Shown here piece by piece: positions 1-9,077 of a stretch of DNA of 33,825 nt. Location of the stretch: positions 1 to 33,825 of the forward strand of contig JAIRMH010000052.1 of assembly GCA_031258835.1 (NCBI GenBank). Reading direction: 5' to 3'. The notes below the pieces were generated by a model. That model made no database searches, had not been told where the DNA came from, and saw only the letters and a program-made list of their open reading frames with translations. The position numbers and the translations under genes are program-made. This stretch comes from Tannerella sp. (GTDB lineage: Bacteria > Bacteroidota > Bacteroidia > Bacteroidales > Tannerellaceae). Each line of letters begins with the position of its first letter. Positions within the stretch are counted from its first letter, which is position 1.

Positions 1-41
1 ATCAACGCCGCTACTGCCAAAATAACACGATATTTTTTCAT
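1..41 (-). CDS. 5' end of a CDS cut off by the window start; N-terminus MKKYRVILAVAAL.. looks like a signal peptide
   Basis: Reverse complement of 1-41 reads ATGAAAAAATATCGTGTTATTTTGGCAGTAGCGGCGTTGAT; a candidate -7 box (TACCTTTG on minus, 65-72) lies upstream. Confidence 0.6.
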   Translation of the reverse strand, partial: MKKYRVILAVAAL

Positions 42-120
42 CTTTTTATTTGTTTTAATTGGGGCAAAGGTAGCAGCTATTTGTTACAAAAATGGCGACT
101 TTCTGTTACAAAACAATTAC

Positions 121-190
121 TTTCCCCGATAAATTTCGGCGGACATTTTTATCGGTATGTGTGGAATGTCGAAAATTTTATGTATATTTG
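121..190 (+). repeat. Copy A of a ~70-bp dispersed promoter-like repeat
   Basis: tttccccgataaatttcggcggacatttttatcggtatgtgtggaatgtcgaaaattttatgtatatttg; near-identical to the reverse complements of 5709-5777 and 32783-32852; ends in TATATTTG. Confidence 0.85.
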
Positions 191-353
191 ACACGCCTAA
201 AAAGCAGTTCTTTGAGCGTATTAATAATTTTATTGCATTTGATGATTGGGTCTGCGGTGAAATATTTTGCACATAATGATTGCATATTGAAAAAATGTTT
301 TCTAAATTTGTCGTGTTTTTTGATTTTTACTAACAATAATAATATTAAGTACT

Positions 354-1229
354 ATGCAAAGCAGACGTGATTTTATTAAGCGAGCATCTATGTTGATTGC
401 CGGAGGCGTTGTGTCTCCAAACCTTATGTCTTCCGGTGGAGGGATACCTGCGCCGTCGAAGTATCTTGGACTTCAGCTTTATTCTCTTCGTGAGATGATA
501 AATGACGAAGGTATACGTAAAGTGTTGGAGGTAGTTGCGGGAATGGGCTATAACAGCCTTGAAACCGCCAGTTATGGCGATGGGAAATTCTATGGAGAAG
601 ATCCTGTTGAATTGAAAAAAATAGTGGGAGATTTGGGCATGAAGTTGACAAGCTCTCATATCGGACGTAATATCACAAAAGATCATGACGAAGACATGGC
701 TTGGTGGAACAAAGCGGTTGAAGCGCATAACGCCGCAGGCATGAAATATATGATAATGCCATCCTCGCCATTGAATGAAGGCGCTACCCTTGATAAGGTT
801 AAACGTTATGGGGATTATTTTAATGAAATAGCCCTGATCACGGCCGGAGCGAGCATACAATTCGGTTATCATAATCACGCTTTTGAATTTGAGACTAAAA
901 TCGACGACATTCCTGTTTATGACCTCCTGTTAAAAAATACAAGCCCCCGTCATGTGATTTTCCAACTTGACGTTTACTGGATTAAGAAAGGCGGATATGA
1001 TCCTGTTGATTATATGAAGAAATATCCGAAACGCATTAAAGTATTGCATATTAAAGACGAAACCGCTATTGGCGCTCAGAATACGGTTAACTATAAAGAT
1101 ATATTCGAGCAGGCTTATATCAATAAAATAAAAGATTGGTATGTAGAAGTAGAAGAATACGATACGACACCGGAGGAAGACGTCAGAAAAAGTGCGGACT
1201 ATTTGCTGAATGCCGATTTCGTGAAGTAA
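354..1229 (+). CDS. Sugar phosphate isomerase/epimerase-like TIM-barrel protein with Tat signal
   Basis: MQSRRDFIKRASMLIAGGVV Tat-type leader; motifs SLREMI, FGYHNHAFEF, QLDVYWIKKGG, VLHIKDE typical of xylose-isomerase-like TIM barrels. Confidence 0.85.
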   Translation: MQSRRDFIKRASMLIAGGVVSPNLMSSGGGIPAPSKYLGLQLYSLREMINDEGIRKVLEVVAGMGYNSLETASYGDGKFYGEDPVELKKIVGDLGMKLTSSHIGRNITKDHDEDMAWWNKAVEAHNAAGMKYMIMPSSPLNEGATLDKVKRYGDYFNEIALITAGASIQFGYHNHAFEFETKIDDIPVYDLLLKNTSPRHVIFQLDVYWIKKGGYDPVDYMKKYPKRIKVLHIKDETAIGAQNTVNYKDIFEQAYINKIKDWYVEVEEYDTTPEEDVRKSADYLLNADFVK

Positions 1230-1234
1230 ATGGC

Positions 1235-1274
1235 GGCTCCCGTCGCTCGAACAGGGGGAGGCGGGAGCCTTTTT
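1235..1274 (+). terminator. Rho-independent terminator after the TIM-barrel gene
   Basis: ggctcccg ... cgggagcc followed by ttttt, starting 6 nt after the stop codon. Confidence 0.7.
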
Positions 1275-1336
1275 CCTGTTCGTCGACACGTTTTTCAGCC
1301 GCTTCTGCCGAGGCGAAAGCAGTTGTTTATGGCTGA

Positions 1337-1789
1337 TTAGAGAAAATCCGTCGTAATTTTATGTATGCGTTCTAAGTGACGACCGCCTTCAAACGGGGTG
1401 TCCAAATATGCATCTACTATTTGGGCTACGTCATCTTGCGTTATGAATCTGGCCGGAATAACAAGTATATTCGCTTTATTGTGTGCGCTGATGAGTTTTG
1501 CTATATTGACATTCCAGGCAAGCCCGGCTCGTATGAATGTATATTTGTTGAGGGTCATCGCCATCCCGTTTCCCGTACCGCATAACGCAATACCGATCTC
1601 TATCTCCTTGTTTTTTATTGCTTCTCCCAACAGATGAGCGTAATCGGTATAATCGCTCCTTTCTGTCGAACCGGCGCCAACGTCAATGTAGCTCAAGCCT
1701 CTTTGTTCAAGGTGTTTTTTGATGAACTCTTTAAATTCAAAACCTGTGTGGTCACTTGCTAATCCTATTGTTGTATTTGTGAAATTCAT
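1337..1789 (-). CDS. rpiB: Ribose-5-phosphate isomerase B
   Basis: IGLASDHTGFEFKEFIKKHL, GIALCGTGNGMAMTLNKY, AHNKANILVIPARFI: RpiB/LacAB family motifs. Confidence 0.92.
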   Translation of the reverse strand: MNFTNTTIGLASDHTGFEFKEFIKKHLEQRGLSYIDVGAGSTERSDYTDYAHLLGEAIKNKEIEIGIALCGTGNGMAMTLNKYTFIRAGLAWNVNIAKLISAHNKANILVIPARFITQDDVAQIVDAYLDTPFEGGRHLERIHKITTDFL

Positions 1790-1811
1790 TTCGGTTATAG
1801 TTTTAAATAAT

Positions 1812-1867
1812 GGGGCTAAAGGCTAAATGTCAACCGGTTCCTGTTCCTGTTTTTAACCCTTAGCCCC
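1812..1867 (-). other. Intercistronic hairpin between transketolase and rpiB
   Basis: ggggctaa (1812-1819) and ttagcccc (1860-1867) with extended imperfect pairing. Confidence 0.5.
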
Positions 1868-1875
1868 TTTTTGCT

Positions 1876-3909
1876 CTATTGTTTTAACAGTTCTTTGACT
1901 AATGTATAGACATTATCTCCCGTGAAACCAAGTTTTTGGTCTAGCACTTTGTACGGAGCGGAATAGCCGAAGCTTGGCATGCCGTGTATGCGTCCGTTAT
2001 CTCCGACGAGGCCTTGCAGGGTTACGGGCAAACCGGATGTCAGTCCGAAGCGTTTCACGCCACGGGGTAATACATTGTCCCGGTATTCCGCCGGTTGGTC
2101 GAGGAATAATCCTTCGGACGGAACCGATACTATCCGTACATGGATGCCTTCGTCGGCAAGTTTTCCGGCGCCTTCTACGAGCGTGGCCACTTCCGAACCG
2201 CTTGCCAGCAAGACGACATCAGGACTGCCGTCGCTGTCACTGACGATGTATCCGCCCTTCGTGATCTGTTGCGCTTCCGTGCGGCGGGATCCGCTTGCTG
2301 CCGGCAGATTGTTTATATTCTGACGCGATAAGATGAGGGCTACGGGGCGGTTACTTTCTACGGCTACTTTCCATGCATAGATTGTTTCTTCCGCATCAGC
2401 CGGACGGATGACGATCGTCGAGCGTTCGCCGGAATGATTTTTCAAGTGTTCCAGCAGGCGTATCTGCGCCTCGTGTTCTACGGGCTGATGCGTGGGGCCG
2501 TCTTCTCCTACGCGGAATGAATCGTGCGTCCATACGTATATCACATGCAACCGCATCAATGCCGCAAGGCGTACGGCCGGCTTCATATAATCGGAGAATA
2601 CGAAGAATGTTCCGCATACCGGAATCACGCCTCCATGAAGCGCCATACCGTTCATGATACAGGCCATCGTGAGTTCGCTTACGCCTGTTTGAAGGAATTG
2701 CCCGGAGTAATCGCCTTTTCTGAGCGCTTTTGTATGTTTAAGGAAGCCGTCCGTCTTGTCGGAGTTACTTAGATCGGCAGATGCTACAATCATGTTCTCA
2801 ACCTGCTTTGCATAAACGCCTAACATTGTAGCCGAGGCAGCGCGAGTTGCAATATTTTCTTTCATTTCAATTGCCGAGTAGTCTATTTCAGGCAATTTCC
2901 CGCTTAAGAACAAATCTAATTTTGCAGCAAGTTCCGTATTTTCGGTGCGGAATCTTTCTTCTTCACGAGCTATTTCCCGTGCCCAATTTATAAGTTTTTT
3001 CCTGCGTTCGGCATACAATATCTCCACTTCGGGGAAGATGGTAAACGGATTTTCCGGGTCGCCACCCAGATTTTTTATGGTGGCGTTGAAGTCGGCGCCG
3101 GCAGCAGATAACGGTTGCCCGTGTGTGGATATAGTATTTTCGTAACTGTTACCCTCCGCGTCAACAGCGCCTTTTGCCATTACGGTCTTGCCGATGATGA
3201 CCGTCGGGCGTTCTTTTTCTGCGTTCGCCTCTTTCAGCGCCCGGCGTATTTCGTTGACGGAGCTGCCGTCTACGGTGATAACATTCCAGTTCCATGCTTT
3301 GTATTTCGCCGCCACATCTTCGGTATTTACTTCGTCCACTTTCGTTGAAAGCTGTATGTTGTTCGAGTCGTAATACATAATCAGGTTGTTCAGGCCTAGA
3401 TGACCGGCTATGCGGCCTACGCCTTGGGATATTTCTTCCTGAACGCCGCCGTCGGAAATATAAGCATATGTCTTATGCGACATCCATTCTCCGAAGCGTG
3501 CAGCCAGAAAACGTTCCGCGATAGCGGCGCCGAGAGCCATCGCATGACCTTGTCCAAGCGGGCCGGATGTGTTTTCGATACCATGCAAAACATCCACTTC
3601 CGGATGTCCTGGCGTCAGGCTTTCCCATTGACGGAAATGCTCCAGTTCTTTCAGCGGTAACAATCCGGCTAATGCAAGCGTCGAATACAACATCGGAGAC
3701 ATATGCCCCGGATCGAGGAAAAAACGGTCGCGGTAAGGATCGTCAGGTTTTTCCGGATTAAAATTCAGAAATTCGGAATAAAGAGTATTTATGAAATCAG
3801 CTCCGCCCATAGAACCGCCCGGGTGCCCGGACTTCGCTTTTTCCACCATCGAAGCGGCAAGGATACGAATGTTATCTGCCGCCAAGTTCATTGTTTTTTC
3901 GTTGTTCAT
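1876..3909 (-). CDS. tkt: Transketolase
   Basis: NIRILAASMVEKAKSGHPGGSMGGADF, GPLGQGHAMALGAAIAE, YVWTHDSFRVGEDGPTHQPVEH; preferred start MNNEKTMN at 3909. Confidence 0.95.
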   Translation of the reverse strand: MNNEKTMNLAADNIRILAASMVEKAKSGHPGGSMGGADFINTLYSEFLNFNPEKPDDPYRDRFFLDPGHMSPMLYSTLALAGLLPLKELEHFRQWESLTPGHPEVDVLHGIENTSGPLGQGHAMALGAAIAERFLAARFGEWMSHKTYAYISDGGVQEEISQGVGRIAGHLGLNNLIMYYDSNNIQLSTKVDEVNTEDVAAKYKAWNWNVITVDGSSVNEIRRALKEANAEKERPTVIIGKTVMAKGAVDAEGNSYENTISTHGQPLSAAGADFNATIKNLGGDPENPFTIFPEVEILYAERRKKLINWAREIAREEERFRTENTELAAKLDLFLSGKLPEIDYSAIEMKENIATRAASATMLGVYAKQVENMIVASADLSNSDKTDGFLKHTKALRKGDYSGQFLQTGVSELTMACIMNGMALHGGVIPVCGTFFVFSDYMKPAVRLAALMRLHVIYVWTHDSFRVGEDGPTHQPVEHEAQIRLLEHLKNHSGERSTIVIRPADAEETIYAWKVAVESNRPVALILSRQNINNLPAASGSRRTEAQQITKGGYIVSDSDGSPDVVLLASGSEVATLVEGAGKLADEGIHVRIVSVPSEGLFLDQPAEYRDNVLPRGVKRFGLTSGLPVTLQGLVGDNGRIHGMPSFGYSAPYKVLDQKLGFTGDNVYTLVKELLKQ

Positions 3910-3976
3910 TTTTTTAGTTATTAGTAGTTCGTTTAATTGTTTTGTCATTTGTCGCATTAGTGGACGAATTTGCAGT

Positions 3977-5683
3977 CTAATTACAGTTCTCTTTTATCAG
4001 CTTCTCTACGACCGGGTCGCCTAATTCCTTTGCTTTCTCGAAATTCTTACATGCCTCCTCCTTCTTATCCTGACGGATGAGGCTGACGCCTAACAGTCGG
4101 TATGCAGAGGCGAATGTCGGATCCTGTACAATCGCTTTCTCCACACATTCCTGCGCTTTGACAGGCTCTTTAAGGCGCAGATAAACGGAAGCCATTTCTG
4201 CCTGATAGACGGCGTTATCTTTGTCGAGCGAAATAGCTTTCTCGATATCTTTCAGCGCGCCTTCGAGGTCGTTGGAACGAAATTTTGCTTGTTCGCGATA
4301 ATAATAAAAAGCGTCGCCAACGTTTCCACCGGTAAATATATAATATTTATCATAATCTTTGACTGCCTGCTCATAAAATCCCGTCTGCATCTTTAGTTCC
4401 ACACTTTCCAGCAGATACGCCTGCGCTTCGGCAATGGGGCTTTTTGCAATGGCGCTATCCAGTAGCGTGATGATTTCCATGTAATTGGAGCCGGGTATCT
4501 GTTGTTTGCATTTAGCGGCAAGATAATACGATGCGCCGGAGGCTACCGGGCTATGGTTGACCATGGAATATGCCTGGAACGCCTTTTCGTAATCGCCGTT
4601 ATAGAAAGCGATGTCGCCTTCTAATTGGCGGTACAGGGGAAGATCTTCCTCCGATAAGGCTTTTTGCGTGTATCCTTCTGCGGTTTCGACATTCCAGTTT
4701 TTGTGGCGGAGCGTGCTGTCGCTGGTTGCTATTCCGAAAATGAGTTTTGCCTTGTTATAATATATGTTTCCTCTGTTTTTTGTTTGTTTTTCGATTTTTT
4801 CAAGATCGGCCAGCGCCAGGTCCAGCATCTTAAGTTGTTCATTTTCCGTGGGCGCCAGTTCTTTGCGACGATAGGCGTAATGCGACGCCCGGCTGATATA
4901 GCCTTCCTCATGATAGGGGAATGTCGTGATAAAATCGTTCAACGTTTCGAGGTATAAACGGGCATCTTCTCTTGACGTGTGGAGTAACAGGGCGATCTGC
5001 GCATCTTCTGCCGTTGGGGGCCATGCTTTACGTATCCCGATATCCGAGTATGTACGTTTCAGCATATCCATAGAAGTGATTTGCAGGCTTTTGATATATG
5101 CAACAGAGATACCGTAGGTCTTTCCCTTTCCCGATGCATCGGCCTGCGTTAATGCAAAGACCTCGCCGTTTTCGGTTAATAACGGATAGCCTTCCTGCGA
5201 TTTGGGAAGCGGCATATCTATTTTGTAATAATCATAAGCGCCGTTGATTTTTGTTATCTCCAGGATGCTTCCCTGCACCAGCTCTTTTACTTCCGCCGAA
5301 GGTGGGATATAGGCGGCAGATCCTGTTTGTACCGCCGTTTTTACTTGAGTTAAGAAGGTTGTTTTTTTTGGAATGGCGACTTTGAAACAAATCACTCCGT
5401 ACATTTCGTCGACACCTAATATGTGTGTGACAGGCAGTTTCTCACCGGAGGAAGTTGTTACTACGGCTTCCTTGGCATTTTTGAATAAATCGAACGACGA
5501 TACCGCTTCGCCGTTCTCTTGAATGAAGAACCCGTTTCCCGTTTTGGATACGCCCTCTTTGGTTGTTGTTTCAACGGTTATGATAGCTTTCGACGCCTTG
5601 TCGAGCCATTTGGGCGCTTTTTTTTGTGCGGCAGCCGAAACTGTTTGTAACACTGTTAATAATAGTATGAATACTTTCTTCAT
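3977..5683 (-). CDS. Secreted protein with an N-terminal trypsin-like (apparently catalytically degenerate) domain and C-terminal TPR repeats
   Basis: Signal peptide MKKVFILLLTVLQTVSAAAQ at 5683; S1C-like fold pattern GNGFFIQENGEAVSSFDLFKNA; TPR units such as GALKDIEKAISLDKDNAVYQAEMASVYLRLKEPVKAQECVEKAIVQDP. The longer ORF start at 6037 runs into araB and is unlikely. Confidence 0.8.
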   Translation of the reverse strand: MKKVFILLLTVLQTVSAAAQKKAPKWLDKASKAIITVETTTKEGVSKTGNGFFIQENGEAVSSFDLFKNAKEAVVTTSSGEKLPVTHILGVDEMYGVICFKVAIPKKTTFLTQVKTAVQTGSAAYIPPSAEVKELVQGSILEITKINGAYDYYKIDMPLPKSQEGYPLLTENGEVFALTQADASGKGKTYGISVAYIKSLQITSMDMLKRTYSDIGIRKAWPPTAEDAQIALLLHTSREDARLYLETLNDFITTFPYHEEGYISRASHYAYRRKELAPTENEQLKMLDLALADLEKIEKQTKNRGNIYYNKAKLIFGIATSDSTLRHKNWNVETAEGYTQKALSEEDLPLYRQLEGDIAFYNGDYEKAFQAYSMVNHSPVASGASYYLAAKCKQQIPGSNYMEIITLLDSAIAKSPIAEAQAYLLESVELKMQTGFYEQAVKDYDKYYIFTGGNVGDAFYYYREQAKFRSNDLEGALKDIEKAISLDKDNAVYQAEMASVYLRLKEPVKAQECVEKAIVQDPTFASAYRLLGVSLIRQDKKEEACKNFEKAKELGDPVVEKLIKENCN

Positions 5684-5708
5684 GACATTTGGTTTGAAAT
5701 ACAGCGGA

Positions 5709-5777
5709 CAAAAATACATGAAATTTTCGACATTCCACACAGCCGGATAAAAATGTCCGGTGAAATTCGTAAGGAAA
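5709..5777 (-). repeat. Copy B of the ~70-bp dispersed promoter-like repeat
   Basis: Minus strand: ..acgaatttcaccggacatttttatccggctgtgtggaatgtcgaaaatttcatgtatttttg; ends in TATTTTTG, 25 nt before the start codon at 5683. Confidence 0.85.
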
Positions 5778-5820
5778 AAACAGTGAAAATCCCGCAACAA
5801 GTTCATGTCTTGGGATTTTC
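5771..5820 (-). terminator. Terminator downstream of araB
   Basis: gaaaatccc (5785-5793) / gggattttc (5812-5820), followed on the minus strand by actgtttttt. Confidence 0.65.
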
Positions 5821-5838
5821 TTTGCTTTCGTATTTTAT

Positions 5839-7509
5839 TTATATCTGTATTGTTAATTCCTCTGTGAATTTTCCTATCCTCACATATTTCTCGTATATCT
5901 CGCCGTATTGTTTTGCATTTTCCTCGTTGGGCAAATATTCTTTTGTAAAGCCGGAGGTCATTGCTTTTTGCGCGTTCTCTATGTTCTTGTAGACGCCGGC
6001 GGCTGTTGCGGCAAACATTGCCGCTCCGAGAGCGCACGCCTGGTCGGTCTTACACACTTTAATAGGCATATGTAGCACGTCGCTTAATGTCTGCATGACA
6101 AATGGGGATTTCAACGCGATACCTCCTATGCCTATTACGTTATCGATGCGTACGCCTTCATCCGTAAAACGTTCGACGATTGCACGCGAGCCGAAAGCCG
6201 TCGCTTCCACGAGGGCGCGGAAGATATGAGGCGCCGTACTTCCCAGCGTAAGCCCGGTAATCGTTCCCGTAAGCAACTGGTTGGCATCCGGCGTCCGGCG
6301 TCCGTTCATCCAGTCGGTTGCAATAACGGCGCTTTCGCCAAGCGGTATTTTTTCCGCCTTTTCGGTAAGCGCAAGGATCATCTTTGCGCAGGTTTCGTCG
6401 ATCAGCTTTGTTTTTGTTGCGTCGTCGACAATGGTTGTTTCCGATAGAATCTCTTTAATCGGAAATTCCAGCACGCGTTTGAACCATGCATAAATATCTC
6501 CGAACCCGGACTGTCCGGCCTCAAGGCCGATCATGCCGGGTATGACGGAGCCGTCAACCTGTCCGCAGATCCCTTTGAGCAGTTTATCGCCTGTTTCTTT
6601 ATAACTTGCAACCATCACGTCGCAGGTGGATGTCCCGATGATGCGGACCAGGGTGTTCGGCGTGATACCGGCGCCGACGGCTCCCATGTGGCAGTCAAAA
6701 GCGCCTCCCGCCACCACCACCTTCGTGGGAAGTCCGAGTCGCGAAGCCCATTCGGGAGAGAGAGTGCCGACAGGTTTGTCTGCCGTCTCCGTTTTTTCGA
6801 ATAGTCTGCTGCGGAATCCTTTTAGTAGTGGGTCGAGCGTTGTCAGGAACTCCTCGTCGGGCAGTCCGCCCCAGCTTTCATGCCACATGGCCTTGTGCCC
6901 GTTAGCACAACGGCTGCGAACGATGTCTTTTGACGTTTTCACGCCGGTAATCAACGCCGGCAACCATTCGCAATATTCGACGATAGAAAAGGCCTTTTCG
7001 CGGACGGCTTCGTCTTCGCGCAGCACATGTAAAGCCTTTGCCCAGAACCATTCCGAGGAATAGATGCCGCCTTCGTAGGCTGCATAATCGATGTTCCATG
7101 TCTTGCAGAGTTCATTTATTTCCGCCGCTTCCTTTACTGCCGTATGGTCTTTCCAGAGAACGAACATGGCATTCGGATTCTCTGCAAATTCGGGCAGTAA
7201 TGCCAGCGGCGTACCTGTTGCATCCGTAAAGGCCGGCGTACTGCCGGTTGTGTCGAAGGCGATGCCGACGACCTGTTCGGCCGTCCCCTGGGGACTTTGC
7301 GATAGCGCTTCTTTTACGGTCGCTTCAAGTACGTCGATATAATCTTGCGGATGCTGACGATATTGGTTAATAGAGGGGTTACAATATCTGCCGACCGACC
7401 AGCGCGGGTATTTTTTTACCGCCGACGCTATGATTTCTCCGTTTTCTGCGTTTACAATAAGGGCGCGGGCGGAATCTGTCCCGTAGTCGAGCCCGATTAC
7501 ATATTTCAT
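5839..7509 (-). CDS. araB: L-ribulokinase
   Basis: MKYVIGLDYGTDSARALIVNAENGE; GGAFDCHMGAVGAGI; DWMNGRRTPDANQLLTGTITGL; VIGIGGIALKSPFVMQTLSDVL: FGGY ribulokinase. Confidence 0.95.
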   Translation of the reverse strand: MKYVIGLDYGTDSARALIVNAENGEIIASAVKKYPRWSVGRYCNPSINQYRQHPQDYIDVLEATVKEALSQSPQGTAEQVVGIAFDTTGSTPAFTDATGTPLALLPEFAENPNAMFVLWKDHTAVKEAAEINELCKTWNIDYAAYEGGIYSSEWFWAKALHVLREDEAVREKAFSIVEYCEWLPALITGVKTSKDIVRSRCANGHKAMWHESWGGLPDEEFLTTLDPLLKGFRSRLFEKTETADKPVGTLSPEWASRLGLPTKVVVAGGAFDCHMGAVGAGITPNTLVRIIGTSTCDVMVASYKETGDKLLKGICGQVDGSVIPGMIGLEAGQSGFGDIYAWFKRVLEFPIKEILSETTIVDDATKTKLIDETCAKMILALTEKAEKIPLGESAVIATDWMNGRRTPDANQLLTGTITGLTLGSTAPHIFRALVEATAFGSRAIVERFTDEGVRIDNVIGIGGIALKSPFVMQTLSDVLHMPIKVCKTDQACALGAAMFAATAAGVYKNIENAQKAMTSGFTKEYLPNEENAKQYGEIYEKYVRIGKFTEELTIQI

Positions 7510-7516
7510 AATAATA

Positions 7517-9025
7517 TTATTGTAAGGATTTGTTTAACATATAATAAACTTCATTCATCCGCAGTTCTTTCTTAAAATCGGATATCGTAGTATGTTCGTC
7601 GATCACTAATAGTTCGATACCGGCAATCTCCGCATAATCTTCAAAATAATCTACGGTCAGGTCGTAAGAAAAACCGGTATGATGCGTACCGCCCGCAAGT
7701 ATCCATGCGCCGGCGCCGATTTCGAAGTTCGGGCGCGGTATCCATAATGCCGATGCCACAGGCAATTTGGGTAGCGGTTTCGGTTTTATACAGTCTACTT
7801 TGTTCACGATCATACGGAAGCGATTTCCCAAATCGACGATTGTCGCAGCAGTGCCCGTACCGGTTTTGCTCGTGAAAATGAGGCGCGCAGGATCGTTCTT
7901 GCCTCCTATGCCAAGCGGGAATACATCTATGACCGGTTTCTGTTCGGCGGCTATCAACGGGCATACTTCCAGCATGTGCGCTTGCAGGATGGAACTTCTC
8001 TCTTCTGCGAAATTCAGCGTATAATCTTCAAGGAAAGAACATCCTTTCGACATTCCCCGGCTCATGAACCATATCGTACGATATAGCGCCGCCGTTTTCC
8101 AGTCGCCTTCGGCGCCGAATCCGTAACCTTCGGCCATTAACCGTTGCGAGGCAAGGCCGGGAATCTGGTCGATGTTTTCCAGATCATCGAAGTTTGTTGT
8201 GAATGCTTTGGCGCCTTTGGCTTTTAGCAATTTGCGTAATGCGATTTCTATGCGCGCCGCCTTTTCTACCTGTCCGCGTTTTGCGCCGCCGGCCTTACAT
8301 GCAGGGGCAAAAATATACAGGCGTTCGTATTCTTCCATCAACCCGGCTATTTCCTCGTCGGAAACATTCGCCTGTATAGCGACTAATTCCGCTATCGGAC
8401 AGTAATCTACATGATAACCTAAACGCATTTCTGCATCCACCTTGTCGCCGTCCGTTACGGCGACATTGTTCATCTGGTCTCCGAGGCGGATTATCAACAT
8501 ATCCTGCGAATCGGCCCATGCAGCGGCTACGCGCATCCATACGGATATTTTGTCTTGCACGCCGTTGTCGCTCCAGTGGCCGACGACGATTTTTCGCGGC
8601 TTACGCATGCGTGCGGTGATATGACCAAATTCGCGGTCTCCGTGAGCCGACTGGTTCAGGTTCATAAAATCCATATCCATCGTGTCCCATGGAATCTCTT
8701 TGTTGAACTGCGTGTGTAAATGCAGCAACGGCTTGCGAAATTCCTGTAATCCGTGGATCCACATTTTTGCGGGCGAGAATGTGTGCATCCACGTAATGAC
8801 GCCGATACATCGATCATCGCTATTCGCTTTTTTTAATACATCGGTAACTTCTTTCGATGAGTTCGCCGTCCCTTTATAAACAATTTTCACCGGAAGATTT
8901 CCCGATGCGTTAAGACTCTTAACGATTTCTCCGGAATGAGCGTCAACCGCTATTACGGCGTCGCCGCCATACAGGAGTTGCGCCCCTGTGATAAACCATA
9001 CTTCAAAATTTTCAAATGCTTTCAT
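7517..9025 (-). CDS. araA: L-arabinose isomerase
   Basis: VWFITGAQLLYG, WMHTFSPAKMWI, LLHLHTQFN, AEGYGFGAEGDWKTAALYR, GGTHHTGFSY. Confidence 0.96.
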   Translation of the reverse strand: MKAFENFEVWFITGAQLLYGGDAVIAVDAHSGEIVKSLNASGNLPVKIVYKGTANSSKEVTDVLKKANSDDRCIGVITWMHTFSPAKMWIHGLQEFRKPLLHLHTQFNKEIPWDTMDMDFMNLNQSAHGDREFGHITARMRKPRKIVVGHWSDNGVQDKISVWMRVAAAWADSQDMLIIRLGDQMNNVAVTDGDKVDAEMRLGYHVDYCPIAELVAIQANVSDEEIAGLMEEYERLYIFAPACKAGGAKRGQVEKAARIEIALRKLLKAKGAKAFTTNFDDLENIDQIPGLASQRLMAEGYGFGAEGDWKTAALYRTIWFMSRGMSKGCSFLEDYTLNFAEERSSILQAHMLEVCPLIAAEQKPVIDVFPLGIGGKNDPARLIFTSKTGTGTAATIVDLGNRFRMIVNKVDCIKPKPLPKLPVASALWIPRPNFEIGAGAWILAGGTHHTGFSYDLTVDYFEDYAEIAGIELLVIDEHTTISDFKKELRMNEVYYMLNKSLQ

Positions 9026-9077
9026 GTTTTTACTGTTTTAATAATTTTCTGATATTCGTTAAATTTTCGGTGTTCAT

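Noticed and set aside
92-370. 92-aa plus-strand ORF covering repeat copy A
   Set aside because: Lies across the promoter-like repeat and AT-rich leader; its VECRKFYVYL segment recurs only because the repeat DNA recurs.
345-878. 177-aa minus-strand ORF
   Set aside because: Antisense to the well-supported Tat TIM-barrel CDS; no recognisable domain.
5684-6037. N-terminal extension of the TPR ORF up to 6037
   Set aside because: It would overlap the araB 3' end and cross the terminator and repeat copy B; a good signal peptide starts at 5683.
8050-8064. Possible fourth copy of the promoter repeat (cgacattcc)
   Set aside because: Only the short string matches, inside araA coding sequence; the rest of the 70-bp consensus is absent.
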